Positions 46,695 through 61,600 of a stretch of 64,000 nt of DNA are shown here, in pieces. Source of the stretch: Henckelia pumila (Eukaryota; Streptophyta; Magnoliopsida; Lamiales; Gesneriaceae); NCBI RefSeq assembly GCF_033568475.1, contig NC_133123.1, forward strand, positions 130,110,930 through 130,174,929, written 5' to 3'. Under the pieces are notes generated by a model. The model worked only from the letters and a program-made list of their open reading frames with translations. It had not been told where the DNA came from and made no database searches. Position 1 is the stretch's first letter. The number at the start of each line of letters is the position of its first letter. The translations under genes were made by a program, and so were the position numbers.

Positions 46695-49600
46695 ATGTCA
46701 TCTCCCCAAAACCTAGGTGGGGCGTCACGTTGCGGGTGGGTGCTGGGTCCTGCCCTGGACAAGATAATCAAGAATGTGGCCTGGAGGAAGCACTCCCAGC
46801 TTGTCTCTGCCTGTAAATCTGCGCTCGACAGGCTCCATTCTTTGGCCGATGATTCCGGCGATCCCACCTCCTGCTGCCCCCTCTACGGCCTTTCTTCTGC
46901 GGATGCTGATTTCCTTCTGCAAACCCTTATCATGGCCATCGAATCGGCTTCGCCTAAGGTGGTCGAACCCGCTCTAGATTGTGCTTACCGACTTTTTTCT
47001 TTCGGCCTCATCCGCGGCTGCGAAATCAAAGATGACTCCTCCATCATTTTCCGCCTGGTTGACTCTGTTTGTAAATGCGCCGTACTGGGGGACGAGCCCG
47101 TTGAGCTTGGCGTTCTCAAGGTCCTGCTCTCTGCTGTTCGATCCCCCTGTATCTACTTCCGGGGTGATTGCCTTGTTGAGGTTGTCAGATCCTGCTTCAA
47201 TATCTACCTGGGTGGCCATAGTGGCACCAATCAGATCTGTGCGAAGTCGGTTCTTGGGCAGATGATGATCATTGTTTTCACCAGGGTGCAAGAAAATTCC
47301 ATGCTCGTCGAGTTCAAGAATGTGTCTGTCTCTGAATTGCTGGAGTTCGCTGACAGGAATCTGAATGAAGGGAGTTCAATACAATTTGCTCAAAACTTCG
47401 TTAATGAGATTGTGGAAACGAAGGACAGTATTGATTCTAATTTGTCCTTGGATCTTCAAAATGGTGGCAAGCACCGAGAGGGGAAGGCTGATGAATCTGT
47501 CAATGAGGGTGATGATTTGAGCGGCTACAGTAAAATTAGGGAGGATGGCTTTTTGCTTTACAAGAATTTATGCAAGTTATCCATGAAGTTTTCGTCACAG
47601 GAGCATCCTGATGATCAGATCCTTTTAAGGGGCAAAATTCTCTCATTGGAGCTTCTAAACGTCATTATGGGGAATGCAGGTCCAATATGGCGTACCAATG
47701 AGAGGCAAGTGCTGAGTGTTCTCACAAAATTCTTAACATTTTAGTGTTGGTTCTTGATCTTCGAAACTTGGAATCAAACTTTATATTGTATTGTGTTGGA
47801 GACTAAATTGTGTAGAATGTCTTGAGTAACCAACACCACAGCGATCAAGGATCATTTGAGAATGAATGGAGAGAGCCTGACTGTGGTTCAATGCTGATAA
47901 GGTGATATAATACTTGAATGTGTAAGGATAAAGACTGAATGAGATGGATGATTAGAAAGCAGCAATGACTTGTGCCCGAGGTGGAATTTTTGTGAAACAG
48001 GGTTGCAGAACTTTGTTGTGGTTCTCTTACTCCATATTTGTAGAATTTAGGTGAAAACAATGGCAGTTTACGTGCATTTTAATCAACCCATGATGCCCAT
48101 GCCCATGCCCTTCATTTTATGATTTTTCTCACCGAATATTTATCTATACGGAATCCAATCCATATCAAGCTGTTCATTTTATTCTGTCCTTTAGTTTTCT
48201 CAGATGATATTTTAGATGTAGTTATGGTGAATAGTTTATGAGAGCCACAAGGTTTGCGATTATGTTCAAGGCTTAGCAAGGTAGCCTTCATCCCTCGACC
48301 CAAGGCAAGGCTATGTGTGGTTCTGTATGATGAAATTATTTAAATATTTGATTCTAACATATTATCACGTAGGGCTCCTAATTGATGGACATGTTTTCCT
48401 CATGCCTTAGCTCTAAGATATCTATACACCTTTATGTGCATCACATTTGACTTGGTTATTTAAGTGGAGGGTTTATGTATTTTCACTGTCTTGGCTGGAT
48501 CTTGGGCTCATTCTGGATGGTGGTAAACTACATATTGGTATTTGTCTATTTGAATCAAGAATGTTAATGGGTATGTGTAATATACAAGAGTCGAAACAGC
48601 ATCGTGGCACATAAAGGAAAGGTCATTGAAGTGAAGGCAAGATATTACTCGGCAACAATGATTATTTTCTTTATCCCTCTTTTGATTTCTATAAATGGGG
48701 TCTCCCTTTTTCCTCTGATTAGCTAAATGTTTTGTGACCATGATGATCTTCTCTAACCCTCTATTCATTTCCATAAACGAGGGCTCTTTTTTTTTACTCT
48801 GATTAGCTAACACACTTTTTGGCTAACAGGTTTCTCAATGCGGTCAAGCAGTATCTGTGCTTATCATTGTTAAAGAACAGTGCTCTATCTGTTATGGCTA
48901 TTTTTCAACTTCTCTGTTCAATATTTCAAAACTTAATTTCCAAATTTAGATCCGTCCTCAAATCAGAAATTGGAATTTTTTTCCCCATGCTGATCCTTCG
49001 CGTGCTGGAGAATGTGCTTCAGCCTAGTTTCTTACAGAAGATGACCATTCTGAGTCTACTCGAGAAGATGTCTCAGGATTCACAGTTTATTATCGATATT
49101 TTTGTCAATTATGACTGTGATGTGGATGCTCCAAACATATTTGAAAGGTTTGATATTTGTGTTTTTAAACATAATTGTTATGATCAGACAATCAATTCTG
49201 TTGGAAACCTTGCATGTTTCTACGTACAATTGAATGTTTGACATTTTATTTTACCTCCAATTGAATGTTCTGCATTTTTTTTTAATTAGTGCATACAATT
49301 TTTTCTTTATTGCTGTAAAATCAAATGCCAAGATCAAACAGAGTTAGTCATGAGTGTTTATAATCTCTTGTAACGATAACCCCAACTTCTTGGGTTTGTC
49401 AATTTTAACTCAGTAAAATAAAACTACTCTTTATTATCTTGACTGTTGACTGGCTTCTGCAGTTCCCCACATCCGTGAAATCCTTGATATTCGGAAAGAG
49501 AAGGTAGGAATTCAGTCATCGGTCAGGGCCCCTCAAATTTGAAACTGTGACAAGTGATCAAGTTTGCCATTCGAAAGTCATTAGTTATATGAGGATCAGA

Positions 49601-52600
49601 GAATGTCAAACTTGTAAAATGCTATGATGGATGCCGTGATACATGATGATCATTATGAAATAAATAAGAATGTGAAAAAATAATAAAGAAATCTTATTGG
49701 ATCCCATCTCCATGAAATTTAAGAGACTTTCAAGACAAACTAGTTATTGAACAGTGAGGTTGGATAGTTCCTTTACATACTCTGTTTGGGTTCATAAACG
49801 TATCATAGGTATATGGGATGACAAATAGATTTCCTAATTGAATTGCAGAATGGATTATCTACGTGAAGTTGTAATGAAAACGGTTAAGTTATTTTCCGTG
49901 TGAGTTTCCTCATCTTTTTTCTTGTGCTTAAAAGATGCGACAAATAATGATTCTTTCATGCAGCTTTCTCTTCCACATTTCCCCATCATTCTTTGCCATT
50001 TAATGATTCTTCATGCAGATTTCTCTCCCACTTCATTCTTTGCCGGCTTCTCACTCTTTTTCTCTCCATGTTTTCTTCGTTTTTTCCAAATATTTTCTTA
50101 TATTCTAGAATCTATACTTCAACTACTGACTCCTTCAGCTATTTTCAGGACCGTCAATGGACTTCTGAAAACTGCTCTAGGTCCACCACCAGGTTCAACT
50201 ACCACTTTGTCACCTGCCCAAGATATGACATTTCGTCATGAATCAGTCAAGTGTTTGGTTAGAATCATTAAATCAATGGGGTCATGGATGGACCACCAAC
50301 TGAAAGTTGGAGATGTGAATCCACCGAAGTTGTCTGACAACGAGAACTTGACTGAATCACCCTCTAATTTGAACGAGGATACAAATTTTACTGATTATGA
50401 GCTGCCCTCACAAGCAAACTCTGAATTTTCGGATGCAATCTCATTGGAGCAACGCAGAGCTTATAAACTAGAAATGCAGGTCAGGTTATGTAATATTTTG
50501 TAGTAATATTATCTCATGGTGAACTGAATAAACAAATTAACCTCCATGAAATTTATCTACTTTATCAATTGCTTTCATGATCGACGAATTACCATGAGGG
50601 GATGGTTTTATAATGAGTTAAAGAAGAATCTACTTTGTATGTTAAATACCATATACGATAATTTTCCAAATTAGGTAAGTTTTGGTTGTGTGTCATCTAG
50701 GGGAACTGATTCATAGTGTCCATAAAATTTCAAAATGATCCCGTATACTGCAGTGACTCTGTCAATGAAATAAATGCAGAAAGGCGTTGCTCTGTTCAAC
50801 AGAAAACCTTCGAAGGGAATTGAGTTCTTAATAAGCACCAAAAAGGTTGGAAGCTCTCCTGAAGAAGTAGCTTCTTTTCTTAAAAGTACACCTAGCTTGA
50901 ATGAAAGTATGATTGGTGATTATTTTGGTGAAAGAGAGGATTTTCCTATGAAAGTAATGCATGCATATGTAGATTCATTCAACTTTGAAAAAATGGGCTT
51001 TGGTGAAGCAATCAGGTACTTTTTAAGAGGGTTTAGGTTACCTGGAGAAGCGCAAAAGATTGACCGTATCATGGAAAAATTTGCTGAACGCTATTGTAAA
51101 TGCAATTCGGATGCGTTTTCAAGTGCAGATACAGCTTATGTCCTTGCATACTCTGTTATAATGCTCAACACCGATGCCCATAATAGCATGGTAAAAGATA
51201 AGGTTTGTATTCTAATACTTCTCTTTGTCCTATTATTTTTTTCTCCTGAATCTACATTTACTATTTGTTCAACATGTTTCTATGGTACTAATGGCATCTT
51301 TCTTTTTTGAGAAGCTTACTACTTTGTTTCTTATAGATGTAGATAAACAGGCTAAGCTGTACACACGTCGTATAAAAGTGTGCCTGAATGAGTTGTGGTT
51401 TGTTTGTGTCTTATTATCACCTAAGATACTCTTTAGTCCAATAATAAACATGATGTCGATTTCCAAAGTTTTGTAGCTGACACATTTTTGAAAAATTGTT
51501 TAAGAGATCACTCTTAAATCTTCTGGATGGAATTAGGAAGTGAACAAAGTCAAACCAAAAGTTAAAGGGGTCATAACATGTTAACTAGTGTTATTTCCTC
51601 ACTTTCTTGTACATGCTTCTAATGGTTGAAATTACATATCCTCTTGCTGTTTTCAATACCTAATACGATATTTTTTAGGCCTCTCATGCTTTTAAGAGGG
51701 TTTAGGTTGCCTGGAGAAGCAATTAGGTACTTTTCATAATAACTTTATTAGGTCTCTCAGTACTTAACCATTGCATTTAGCGCAAAGTGGTTAACATCAG
51801 GGCCAATAGCCTTTTGTCTCGCGAGTAAGCTCTATTCCATTGAGACAATGTCATGCTTGCTTAGATTATATTTTCTCATGGTTAAGTGAATGTATATTAG
51901 CATACTCATAAAATAATGTATACAATTTGGAGAATTCATTGAATGTGAAGTAGGAAAGAAGAAAATGATTTTAGTGTACTTGTTCCTCAAGAGCTTACCA
52001 ATAAATAGGTACAATCCCATAAAATCAATCCCTACAAAATCTGAAAAAATATTCTATCATACCATACTACATCAAATCAAATAACAATTAAATGTTGATT
52101 TAATAAATTTAAAAAAGCAATTTTTCGAAACTTCTTCGCAAGTTAGGCAAAGATATCCATCATACCCAATTTGCTGACTTGGTGTTCAAAACCTTGTCTT
52201 GAATACCCCTTCTCGAAGGCATCTTCAATTTTTGAAGCAATTGGTATAAACAAGTTCCTAAAGATTCTCCTTTATGAAATGTTTATCAATTTTGATGTGC
52301 CCGGTCCTCTCATGTAGAACTGGATTATGAACAATACTGATACCAACCTTGTTATCTCGATACAGTTTCATCGAGAAGCTAACCGGTTTCTTCAATTCAC
52401 CCATGACTCTTTTAAGTCAGACTTCTCACACTCTTCGAGCCATTGACCTAAAGTCAACATCTGTGCTACTTCTTGCAACGATGTTTTACTTCTTGATCAT
52501 TATTTTACCCATACGAAAGTGCAATATGCAGAGGTTGGTCTTCAATTAGTAAGTGATTATGTGTAGTTATCATCAATTTGCATTTCAATGTCTCTCAACT

Positions 52601-55600
52601 CATTTTTTTTTTAAAAGAGTCATTTGCTTGGTATTCTCTTAAACTATCTACAAATCCGATACACCGCTACAAGGTGTTCTTGGTATGGTGCATACATGAA
52701 TTAGTTTACCAAACTCACAACAAAGCCAATATTTGGTCGAGTATGTGATAAGTAAATCAGTTTTCAACCAATATTTAATATCTCCCCTTGTCTAATTGGA
52801 TGACTTATTCATGGCTCCTAGCTTGGCATTGACCTCTATTGGGGTGTCTGAATGTTTACATCCAATCATTTCAGTTTCCCCTAAGAGGTCCAAAACTTAC
52901 TTTCGTTGAGACACCATGATTTCTTCTCAAACCTCGTCACTTCGATGCCGAGAAACTACTTCAACTGTCCCAAATCTTTAACCTGAAACTCTCTGGCTAA
53001 GTTTTCCTTCGATCTACTCGTTTCCTTCGTTTCCTCTCTATCATCTCATGTCAATATTATGTCGTCAACACAGACAATCAGCACCAAAATCTTGTCATTT
53101 GTAGACCATTTCGTGAAAAGAGTCAGATTGTTCTTAATTGTACACCATTTTTTTTACAAACCTTGTGAATCTTTCAAACCATGCTCCTGAAGATTGCTAT
53201 AATCCATGAATGGAGTTTCTTAATCTGCACACTGTTTTCCCAATTCAGAAGGGAATCTAGGAGGAGGTTCTATATAGACATCTTCCTATAATATGACTCG
53301 CACAATGTTAAGCTTCGTTACCGGAGAAAATGTTTCTGAGAAATAAACCTCATATGTCTTGGTAAACCATTTGGTAACCAAACGAGCCTTGTACTTTAAT
53401 GGAAGCCGTCGAAGTTGTTTTTTGTAGTGAATACCCATTTATATCTTGCAACAGATTTGCGTTTGGGTAGATCAACCGAAAGCTACAATTTTTTTTAGAG
53501 CTCTCATCCTTGATCCTCCTAAGAAATCGTTTCTCTCCATTTAGGTATCTTTAGAGCATCTTGTACATTGTTTGTTACTAACAACGTTTGAGAGACAAAT
53601 ACATGAAAGGAAGATGAATGATTCTTGTAAGATGCAAAGTCTGAAAATGGATGTCGGGTGCATGACTGAACAATACTGATAGAACACCTTTTCTTTGAGC
53701 AATGTAAAGATCAATATCGTTTGAAACAATTTGCTCAAGCATACCTTGTATTGAGTTATCAAGATTGTGAGCTCCGTGATTTGACTTTGTATCTGATTCA
53801 TGGCTATGTAGTAGTTCGACAATATCTCCACTTTCTTGTGCACTACCTCTCCTTGTATAAACAAGAGCTCGAATTGTTTTTCACTTCCACTGCATCATGA
53901 ATACGCTCTAAAGGATGCTAGGCAGGAACGTCTTTATCAAATGCAATTGCTAAGTATGAATCAGTTAAGAATTCATCTTCACCACCCTTTTACTCCCCCG
54001 GAAGATGAGAGTCGTAGAAAGATTGATTTTAACGGAATGTTACATCTATCAAGACAAACATTTTTTTGAGACTGGATCAAAGCATTTGTACCATCTTTGA
54101 TTGACTGAATAACCAAGAAAGATGCACTTAGGAGCCTTATGATCAAATTTAGAGCATTGAAGATCATGATTATGTATGAAGGCTACGCAACACAATATTT
54201 TAATTGGAACATTAGAGATCAGCCGAGTATTAGGAAAATGATCATGAAAAGTTTTGATGGGAGGCTAAAAATTCAAAATTCTTCTAGATAATCTATTGAT
54301 CAAGTAAGTTGCTAATTGCTATCAATTTCTCCTGCTAATAAGTTTGACTACGATATATGGTTACCAGCTTTGTGGTAGTTTTTTATGCTTCCTTTTGTAT
54401 TTGTTAGGAAACTGTTAATTACATTTTTCCCTAGTAATGTAACATCCGTTGGTCCAAGTAGCCTCTGAAGTTTGAGAAACTTTTTATGGATATTCCTTTC
54501 CTATGGATAATTTGCTACAATTATATAATTCCAGTACTCCTGATTTTAGCAAACACCTTTGACTAATTTTTTTTTCCATATTCACAATGATATTGAATAG
54601 AACTCTGTTTTTCTTTCTCCTCCAAGACATTGTCTACTTAAGTTATGCCATTTATGGGCTATTTTACTGATTTTCTGATTTTTTTTTCGAATGACGATTT
54701 TCTGTATTTTCCTTCAATAAGCAAAAACAGGCCCAAATATTTGACTTGACTCAGGTCTTATGCATGGCAATGACATTACCGATTGTTACTTTTATATCTG
54801 CTATTAAATAATGATAAATTAAATCAAGCTTCTATTTGACTTATTTGAAATTATTTTCAACTATTTAGATGACCAAGGCTGATTTCATCCGGAATAACCG
54901 GGGTATTGATAATGGCAAGGATCTAGCGGAAGATTATTTGGGTGCACTCTATGATCAGATTGTCAAAAATGAGATTAGAATGAAAGCTAATTCTTCTGCC
55001 CCCCAAAGCAAACAGGAAAACAGCCTGAATAAACTGTTGGGTTTTGATGGTATACTTAATCTGGTTTGGAAGCAGACAGAAGAAAAACCATTAGGGGCCA
55101 ATGGATATCAAATAAGGCACATCCAAGAGCAGTTTAAAGCAAATTCTTTAAAATCAGAGTAAGCTTATGCTTCCAGGGTTTTGGCCGTTTAACATGTATT
55201 TGCTTTATTTATTTTCTTTCTTTGTACTAGTGCCTTCTACGTGGAAATTAAGAAAATGCTACTCATAAATCGTAACGTTGTTGGTGGAAATAGGTTACTT
55301 GACGCAAGAAAGATATTGTTGGAACCTCCTTTCTTGAAGTATAATGATTGACATGTATTGATAGATGTTTTCTCCTTTGATTTATTGAATTGGCGATCAC
55401 AGTTCACAATTCCTAAGTACTCTCATTTACACATCAGGGCTGTGTATTATGCTGTAGCCGACCCTACAATATTGAGGTTCATGGTTGAAGTTTGCTGGGG
55501 CCCAATTTTAGCTGCATTTAGTGTAACTCTGGACCAGATTGATGACAAGGAAGCTACCTCTCAGTGCTTGCAGGGATTCCGACATGCTGTGCATGTCACT

Positions 55601-58600
55601 GCTGTTATGGGTATGCAGACTCAGAGAGATGCTTTTGTCACCACTGTGGCTAAGTTTACTTATCTCCATTGTGCTGCAGATATGAAGCAAAAAAATGTTG
55701 ATGCTGTCAAGGTACATATCATCTCACTCTCGCTTCTGTCTTTCTTAATGTGCATATAGCTCACCAAAAACATGCATGCACCACCTCTGCTACCCAAGCA
55801 GCAGCACACCATCGTGAATTATTAACTGTAGTTGGTTAGTTTCCATGATGAATAATTATCCATAATTACTGCTGCTTACCTGGTGGAGTTAAATCATTAT
55901 TTTTTTCTTGGAAATGATAGTGGTTTACCTAGGTGTAATACTATTTTTGAAACTCTCTATTGTGTTGTCAGGCCATAATTTCAATTGCTATTGAAGATGG
56001 AAACTACCTTCAGGAGGCATGGGAACATATTTTAACGTGCTTGTCCCGTTTTGAGCATCTGCAGCTCTTGGGGGATGGAGCACCATATGACCTGTCTTCT
56101 CTTAATACATCCTATTCTGATACTGAAGATATATCATTAAAATCTTCCAGTTACCCATCTTTGAAAAAAAAAGGAACACTTCAGAATCCGGCTGTGATGG
56201 CAGTTGTTCGAGGGTGCTCCTATGATAGTACCTCTGTCAGAGCGAATTCTCCCGGTCTTGTAACCCCAGAGCAGATCAATAACTTCATATCAAACTTACA
56301 TTTGCTTGATCAAATTGGAAGTTTTGAGCTAAACCACATCTTTGCTCAGAGCCAAAGGTTGAACAGTGAGGCAATAGTGGCTTTTGTTAAGGTTCTTTGC
56401 AAGGTTTCTATGTCAGAATTGCAGTCCCCCACTGACCCTCGTGTGTTTAGCCTCACAAAAATTGTGGAAGTTGCGTAAGATACATTCCTAAATTCAAATA
56501 GCTCGTTGCAATTTTACAAAAGTTCCAGGGATATATAGTAAGATAAATACAACCACTTGATATTTGTTTTGCAGGCACTACAACATGAATCGCATCAGAC
56601 TTGTGTGGTCGCGAATATGGGGTGTCCTTTCAGAATTTTTTGTGGCAGTTGGTCTGTCAGAAAATCTCTCTGTTGCAATTTTTGTCATGGATTCACTGCG
56701 GCAGCTTGCAATGAAATTCCTAGAACGAGAAGAACTGGCAAATTATAATTTCCAAAATGAATTTTTGAGCCCTTTTGTGGTTGTGATGCAGAAAAGCAGC
56801 TCTACAGAAATCAGAGAGCTAGTTGTTCGGTGTGTCTCGCAAATGGTGCTAAGCCGTGTCAATAATGTAAAATCTGGATGGAAGAGTGTTTTCATGGTAA
56901 ATTTTACAGTTTTGCGTTGTTTTGTTTTAATTAGATAGAGGGTTGAGCAATTAAATTTTATCCAATATTTCTTCATATATAGCCTCTGAAGATAGGTAGT
57001 CCACCAGTTTATATTCTAGGAATATCTAGCATGCCTGTCATCATATTGGCAATTCAGATACTATTTATAAAAGAAGTTGATTAATGGTAATTACTTAATG
57101 TACTTTTAAGTGTATACTTTTTTGTAAATTAACAACATGATTTAAACTTAAACAGTGACATATCTTCCTCTTGCAAAATTGTTGTAACACCAACAAAGTC
57201 TTAATCCATTTGAATTTTTGAAGCAATTACTACCGATAATCATGATGACATCTCATCTGTGATTTGATGTCATGCCAAATTTACCCCTTTCATATAATTG
57301 ACCTAGCTTCCACCAATAGTAAACTCAAAGCCAAGACAAATCCACTATAACTTTCACCGGGGGAAAAATAGATCTGAAAGGTTTGATAGTTGGCTTCTTC
57401 CTTCCCCAGCACGTGATTCTATAAATTGTTATCCGGGCCTTTCATTCATGCATTTTTGTGGTGGTGGTTTGAATTCTTGGATATTGTATTGATGTTGTGG
57501 TGCTGGATTTTATCCCCTAGAGATTTGGCACATGGTGCTGATTGATAAGTGTGCTGTTGATGTGGTTTTACGGTGCTAGTGCGCTTGGTTTTATAGTGTT
57601 TCACTCGTCACCTATGCAAATTTCCACTATAATGAAACCAAGAAAACAAAGAGAATTTTTACAAGGACTTGTCTTCTCGCAGAACTGTTGTGTGTCAATC
57701 ATAATAAAATGACTACTAACATATATATAAATAGTAATTACGGCCACATCAATGTATGTAAAATACCTAAAATATCCTTAAATAAATAATTAGGCTCCAA
57801 AAATATATGAACATCTCCAACTTGGAGACTAATAAAACATCATCGATCGTTTCCACCTGCAGGGGCTGCGATTTCTCACTCCTCAGTGGAGAAGTCCAAT
57901 CGAAGTTGTACACAATTTCGATTTCTCAACTGTCACTGTCTTCGCCAACATACTAGTTGGATTACGACTTCTTTCAATTTTCTCAAGAGCTAGAATTTCA
58001 TCCTCGGTCCTCCTACACTGATCTTATGTAATGATATTGAACTGGTATATCCTTTGTTCTAGTATGATAAACATGATTCTTTGCCAAATGAATAGAACTC
58101 AGATTGTCACAACATAACACATTCTTTTCATATTTGTGACCAACTCTTCCAGAAAAGGCTACAACCAAATCATGTCTTTGCTAGCCTCTGTTACTGCAAC
58201 ATATTCAACGTCATTAAGTTTGACTATCTTTTTCAATTTCGAAACCCAACCACCCGCAGTTCCACCCAGAGCGTAAACAAATCCAGTACTATTTCTACCA
58301 TTTACATCACCAGTCATGTCAGTATCAACATATCATGCAAGCCAAAATCCGATTTTTTGAAACATAAAGCAAAATTTTCAGTACCTCTCAAATATCTGAG
58401 AATGCATTCCACCGCCTCCCTATGCAGTTCTCCAGGATTAGTCATAAACCGGCTCATAACTCCTACTGCATGTGCTATGCCTGGTCTAGTACATACAGTT
58501 GCATACATAAGCGTCCAATAACGTAAGCATATGATACCTCATAACTCATAGCACTTGATACCGTGATGCTCTTCCTTTCTTCGGTAAACTCATTGATTCT

Positions 58601-61600
58601 GCAATGTTTTTATCCTCTGTGATAACTCTTCCACCTCTGTCGGTCAATAAAATAAATTGAGAGATGAGAGAATCTCACTGGTGGCCTTGAATTCTAGAAG
58701 ATCTTTATTCTAGCATATAAGTAGTTTCTTGGCTATATTCTCTTGGTTTGTTGGGAGTACATTTTCCATATTAATTGGAGCACCTTGTTCCAAATCATTC
58801 ACCGGAAAATCTTTCAAGTGAAGTAACTCAGGTCTGTTTACTCCAGGATTTGCTTTTTCGGAATATTTACTCAATCTGTTTTCGTACAACACCTACTCAT
58901 CGAAAATTACACATTTACTCCTGATATTTTCCGATTTTGGTTTTTGTTCATTCGAGAAATAGTGACCAAACTCATTATCACCTTAGCCAATAAATAAACA
59001 TTTCTTAGACTTAGAGTCAAATTTACTTATAAAAAGGAGCATTAGCATGAACATAAGAGAGACGACCAAACACTTTCAGAAAGGAATAATTTACCTCTTT
59101 GCCGTTCCTAACCTCCTCTGGTATGCTCTAATTTAGAGGCACTGAGGTACTCTTATCAATCAAATAAGCTGTTGTATTAATCGAATCAACCAAAAATGCC
59201 TTAGGCAATCCCACGTGAATCCGCATGCTTTTTGCACGCTTATTCAAGGTCTTTTTTGTCGAGGATTTCCAGGAATAGTTTCATCATTTTGATCTCATTC
59301 TCAGCACATCTACTTAAATTTATCGGTATGTATTCACCCCATTACCAGCAACATAACTTTTCATAATTTCATGACGAGGAGTCGTATGAAATGACTTACC
59401 TGAATCCAAAGCCCAAGATTCAACATGACTGTCAACAGACAAAGTTATCGCATCCTGAATCTCGTCAGTTGCCACGTTTGCAGCGTTGCCCTTTCCTTTG
59501 TCCTTATTTGGTGCCGTTCAATTCTTTTTCATATGTGCTATCCACCAGAATTCCAGCACTCTAGATTTCCACCAGATCTTGAATTACTTCTACTGTTCCT
59601 TGATTGTGACATGCTTCTGTTTCCAGCACTCCAGATTTTTCCAGATCTGGAATTACTTCTACCATTCCTTGATTGCGAGAATTTATGTTATTTCATCAGC
59701 CTCTTCAATTCAATATTTAAGGCAAAACTTGATGTGGCAGTTTCACCATAATCAATTCGACGAACCTCTTCTGCAAGAATTCTATCTCTGGTCATTAAAT
59801 TTTAGTTTTTCACTGCCAAAAGTATCAAGACACGAACCTCATCATCAACATTAATTTCAACGGAAGACAATTGATTGGCAATAGTGTTAAAAACATATTT
59901 GGATGTGCTGCCATAGAAGCCCTGTCAGTCATTTTCAAATAAAAGAACTTTTTCATGAGAAATATCCTATTATTTGTGGAAGGCTTCTCGTACATGTCTG
60001 ACAGAGCCTTCATCAGACCTGAAGTCTATTTCTCCTTTACAACGTTATGAGTCACATTATTCGACAGTGTTTATCATATTAATTACCGAAAACAATATAA
60101 GATGACGAAAGATAAACACAATAACACACAAGATTTATAATGGTTCACTCTCGATGTGAGAGTTAAGTCCACTTGCACCGCTGCAAATTTCCACTATATT
60201 GAAACCAAAAAAATAAAGAGAATTTTTACAAGAACATGTCCTCTTACAGGATATTTTCTTGTTAGTCTCCGTCTTGGTCTCTGTATGTCAATCATAATGC
60301 AATGACGGCTACCAGCATATGTATATAGTATTAGTGCTACATCAATGTATGTAAAATACTTAAAACACTTTTAAATAAATAATTAGGCTCCACACATATA
60401 TTAACAATCCGAACTTTCCAACAACTTTTTTATGGATCTCCAGGCTTTATGCCATTTCATATTTGCTTTATTGCAAATGCAGCTTTGATTTACCTTGACT
60501 CCACTATCTTCCCAGCTTCGTATCATCTTATTTCTTAGGATCAACAAGGTTGGGTTGGAGGTAGTAGCCTAAAAGGAGTCAAAAAATTCTTTGCAATTAA
60601 CACTTGTGCAGTCAATTTTTCATCTTTCTTTCTTTATTCTCCACGTTCTGTTGACCATTTGGGAAAAAAATTATGTTTTCATAACAACAGGTACAACACT
60701 TCTCTCTCTTTAGCTGCTCTCCGATGATATGAAAATTATAATTCTATTCTTCTTCATGGTTCATGGATTTCTTTTTGTGACCTTTCTGCTGGAATATAAT
60801 AGGATGACTACTCTTGCTGCATTCTTGAAAACTTTAGTTCAAAATAGCTGATGGTTGTGATAGGAGAATGGAGATGTAGAAAATATACTTAAAGATCAGG
60901 TCTGTCTTTTGAGACCATGTTTATGGATGTGCTACTGCTTTTGAAGCTTCTGAGCTGGCCCTTGCCTTATCTGCATCATCATCAGAATGTTAAATCTGCA
61001 GGTGTTCACAGCCGCTGCAGCTGATGAAAGAAAGAGCATAGTCTTGCTGGCCTTTGAGACAATGGAGAAAATAGTACGAGAATACTTTTCCCACATTACC
61101 GAGACGGAAACTATGACTTTTACTGATTGTGTTAAGTGCCTCATCACTTTCACAAATAGTAGATTCAACAGCGACGTTAGCCTCAATGCAATTGCTTTTC
61201 TACGGTACTGTGCTGTTAGACTTGCAGATGGTGAACTTGCTTCTAACGAGAAAATTAAGGGGGATGAAATCACTTCTTTGGAGGACAATGTTTCGGATGT
61301 TCAAGCCTGCAAAGATAAAGATGAATACATGCATTTCTGGGTTCCTTTGCTATCAGGTATATGATGTCTGTTGAAAAACATAGATATATGTTGAGATGGT
61401 GGAAATGGCAGCAAATTCATGAATCAGCCTTTATACCAAATAGGTGGATTGTGTGTAGCTTATCACCCAGTGATAAACTTACCCTCCTCCCCTCCTCCCC
61501 TCCTCCTCCTCCTCCTCCTCCTCCTCCTCCTCCTCCTCTCTCTCTCTCTGATGGATCATTATTCATTTATTTTCTTTCAGATTTTTTTGCTTTTCGGCAA

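Noticed and set aside
46519..46716. An upstream open frame overlapping the ARF-GEF start as the true N-terminus
   Set aside because: It is in another frame. The conserved ARF-GEF N-terminus begins with the ATG at 46695.
47709..47710. GT donor just downstream of the GC donor of intron 1
   Set aside because: Using it shifts the frame and destroys the conserved FLNAVKQ sequence in exon 2.
47705..47744. Exon 1 frame reading on to a stop at 47742-47744
   Set aside because: Homology to the ARF-GEF stops at 47704 and resumes in frame at 48830 through a GC-AG intron.
51690..51734. The intron 4 Sec7-loop copy as an alternative exon
   Set aside because: It meets a stop right after the copy and would repeat a catalytic loop. 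No good splice pair was seen around it.
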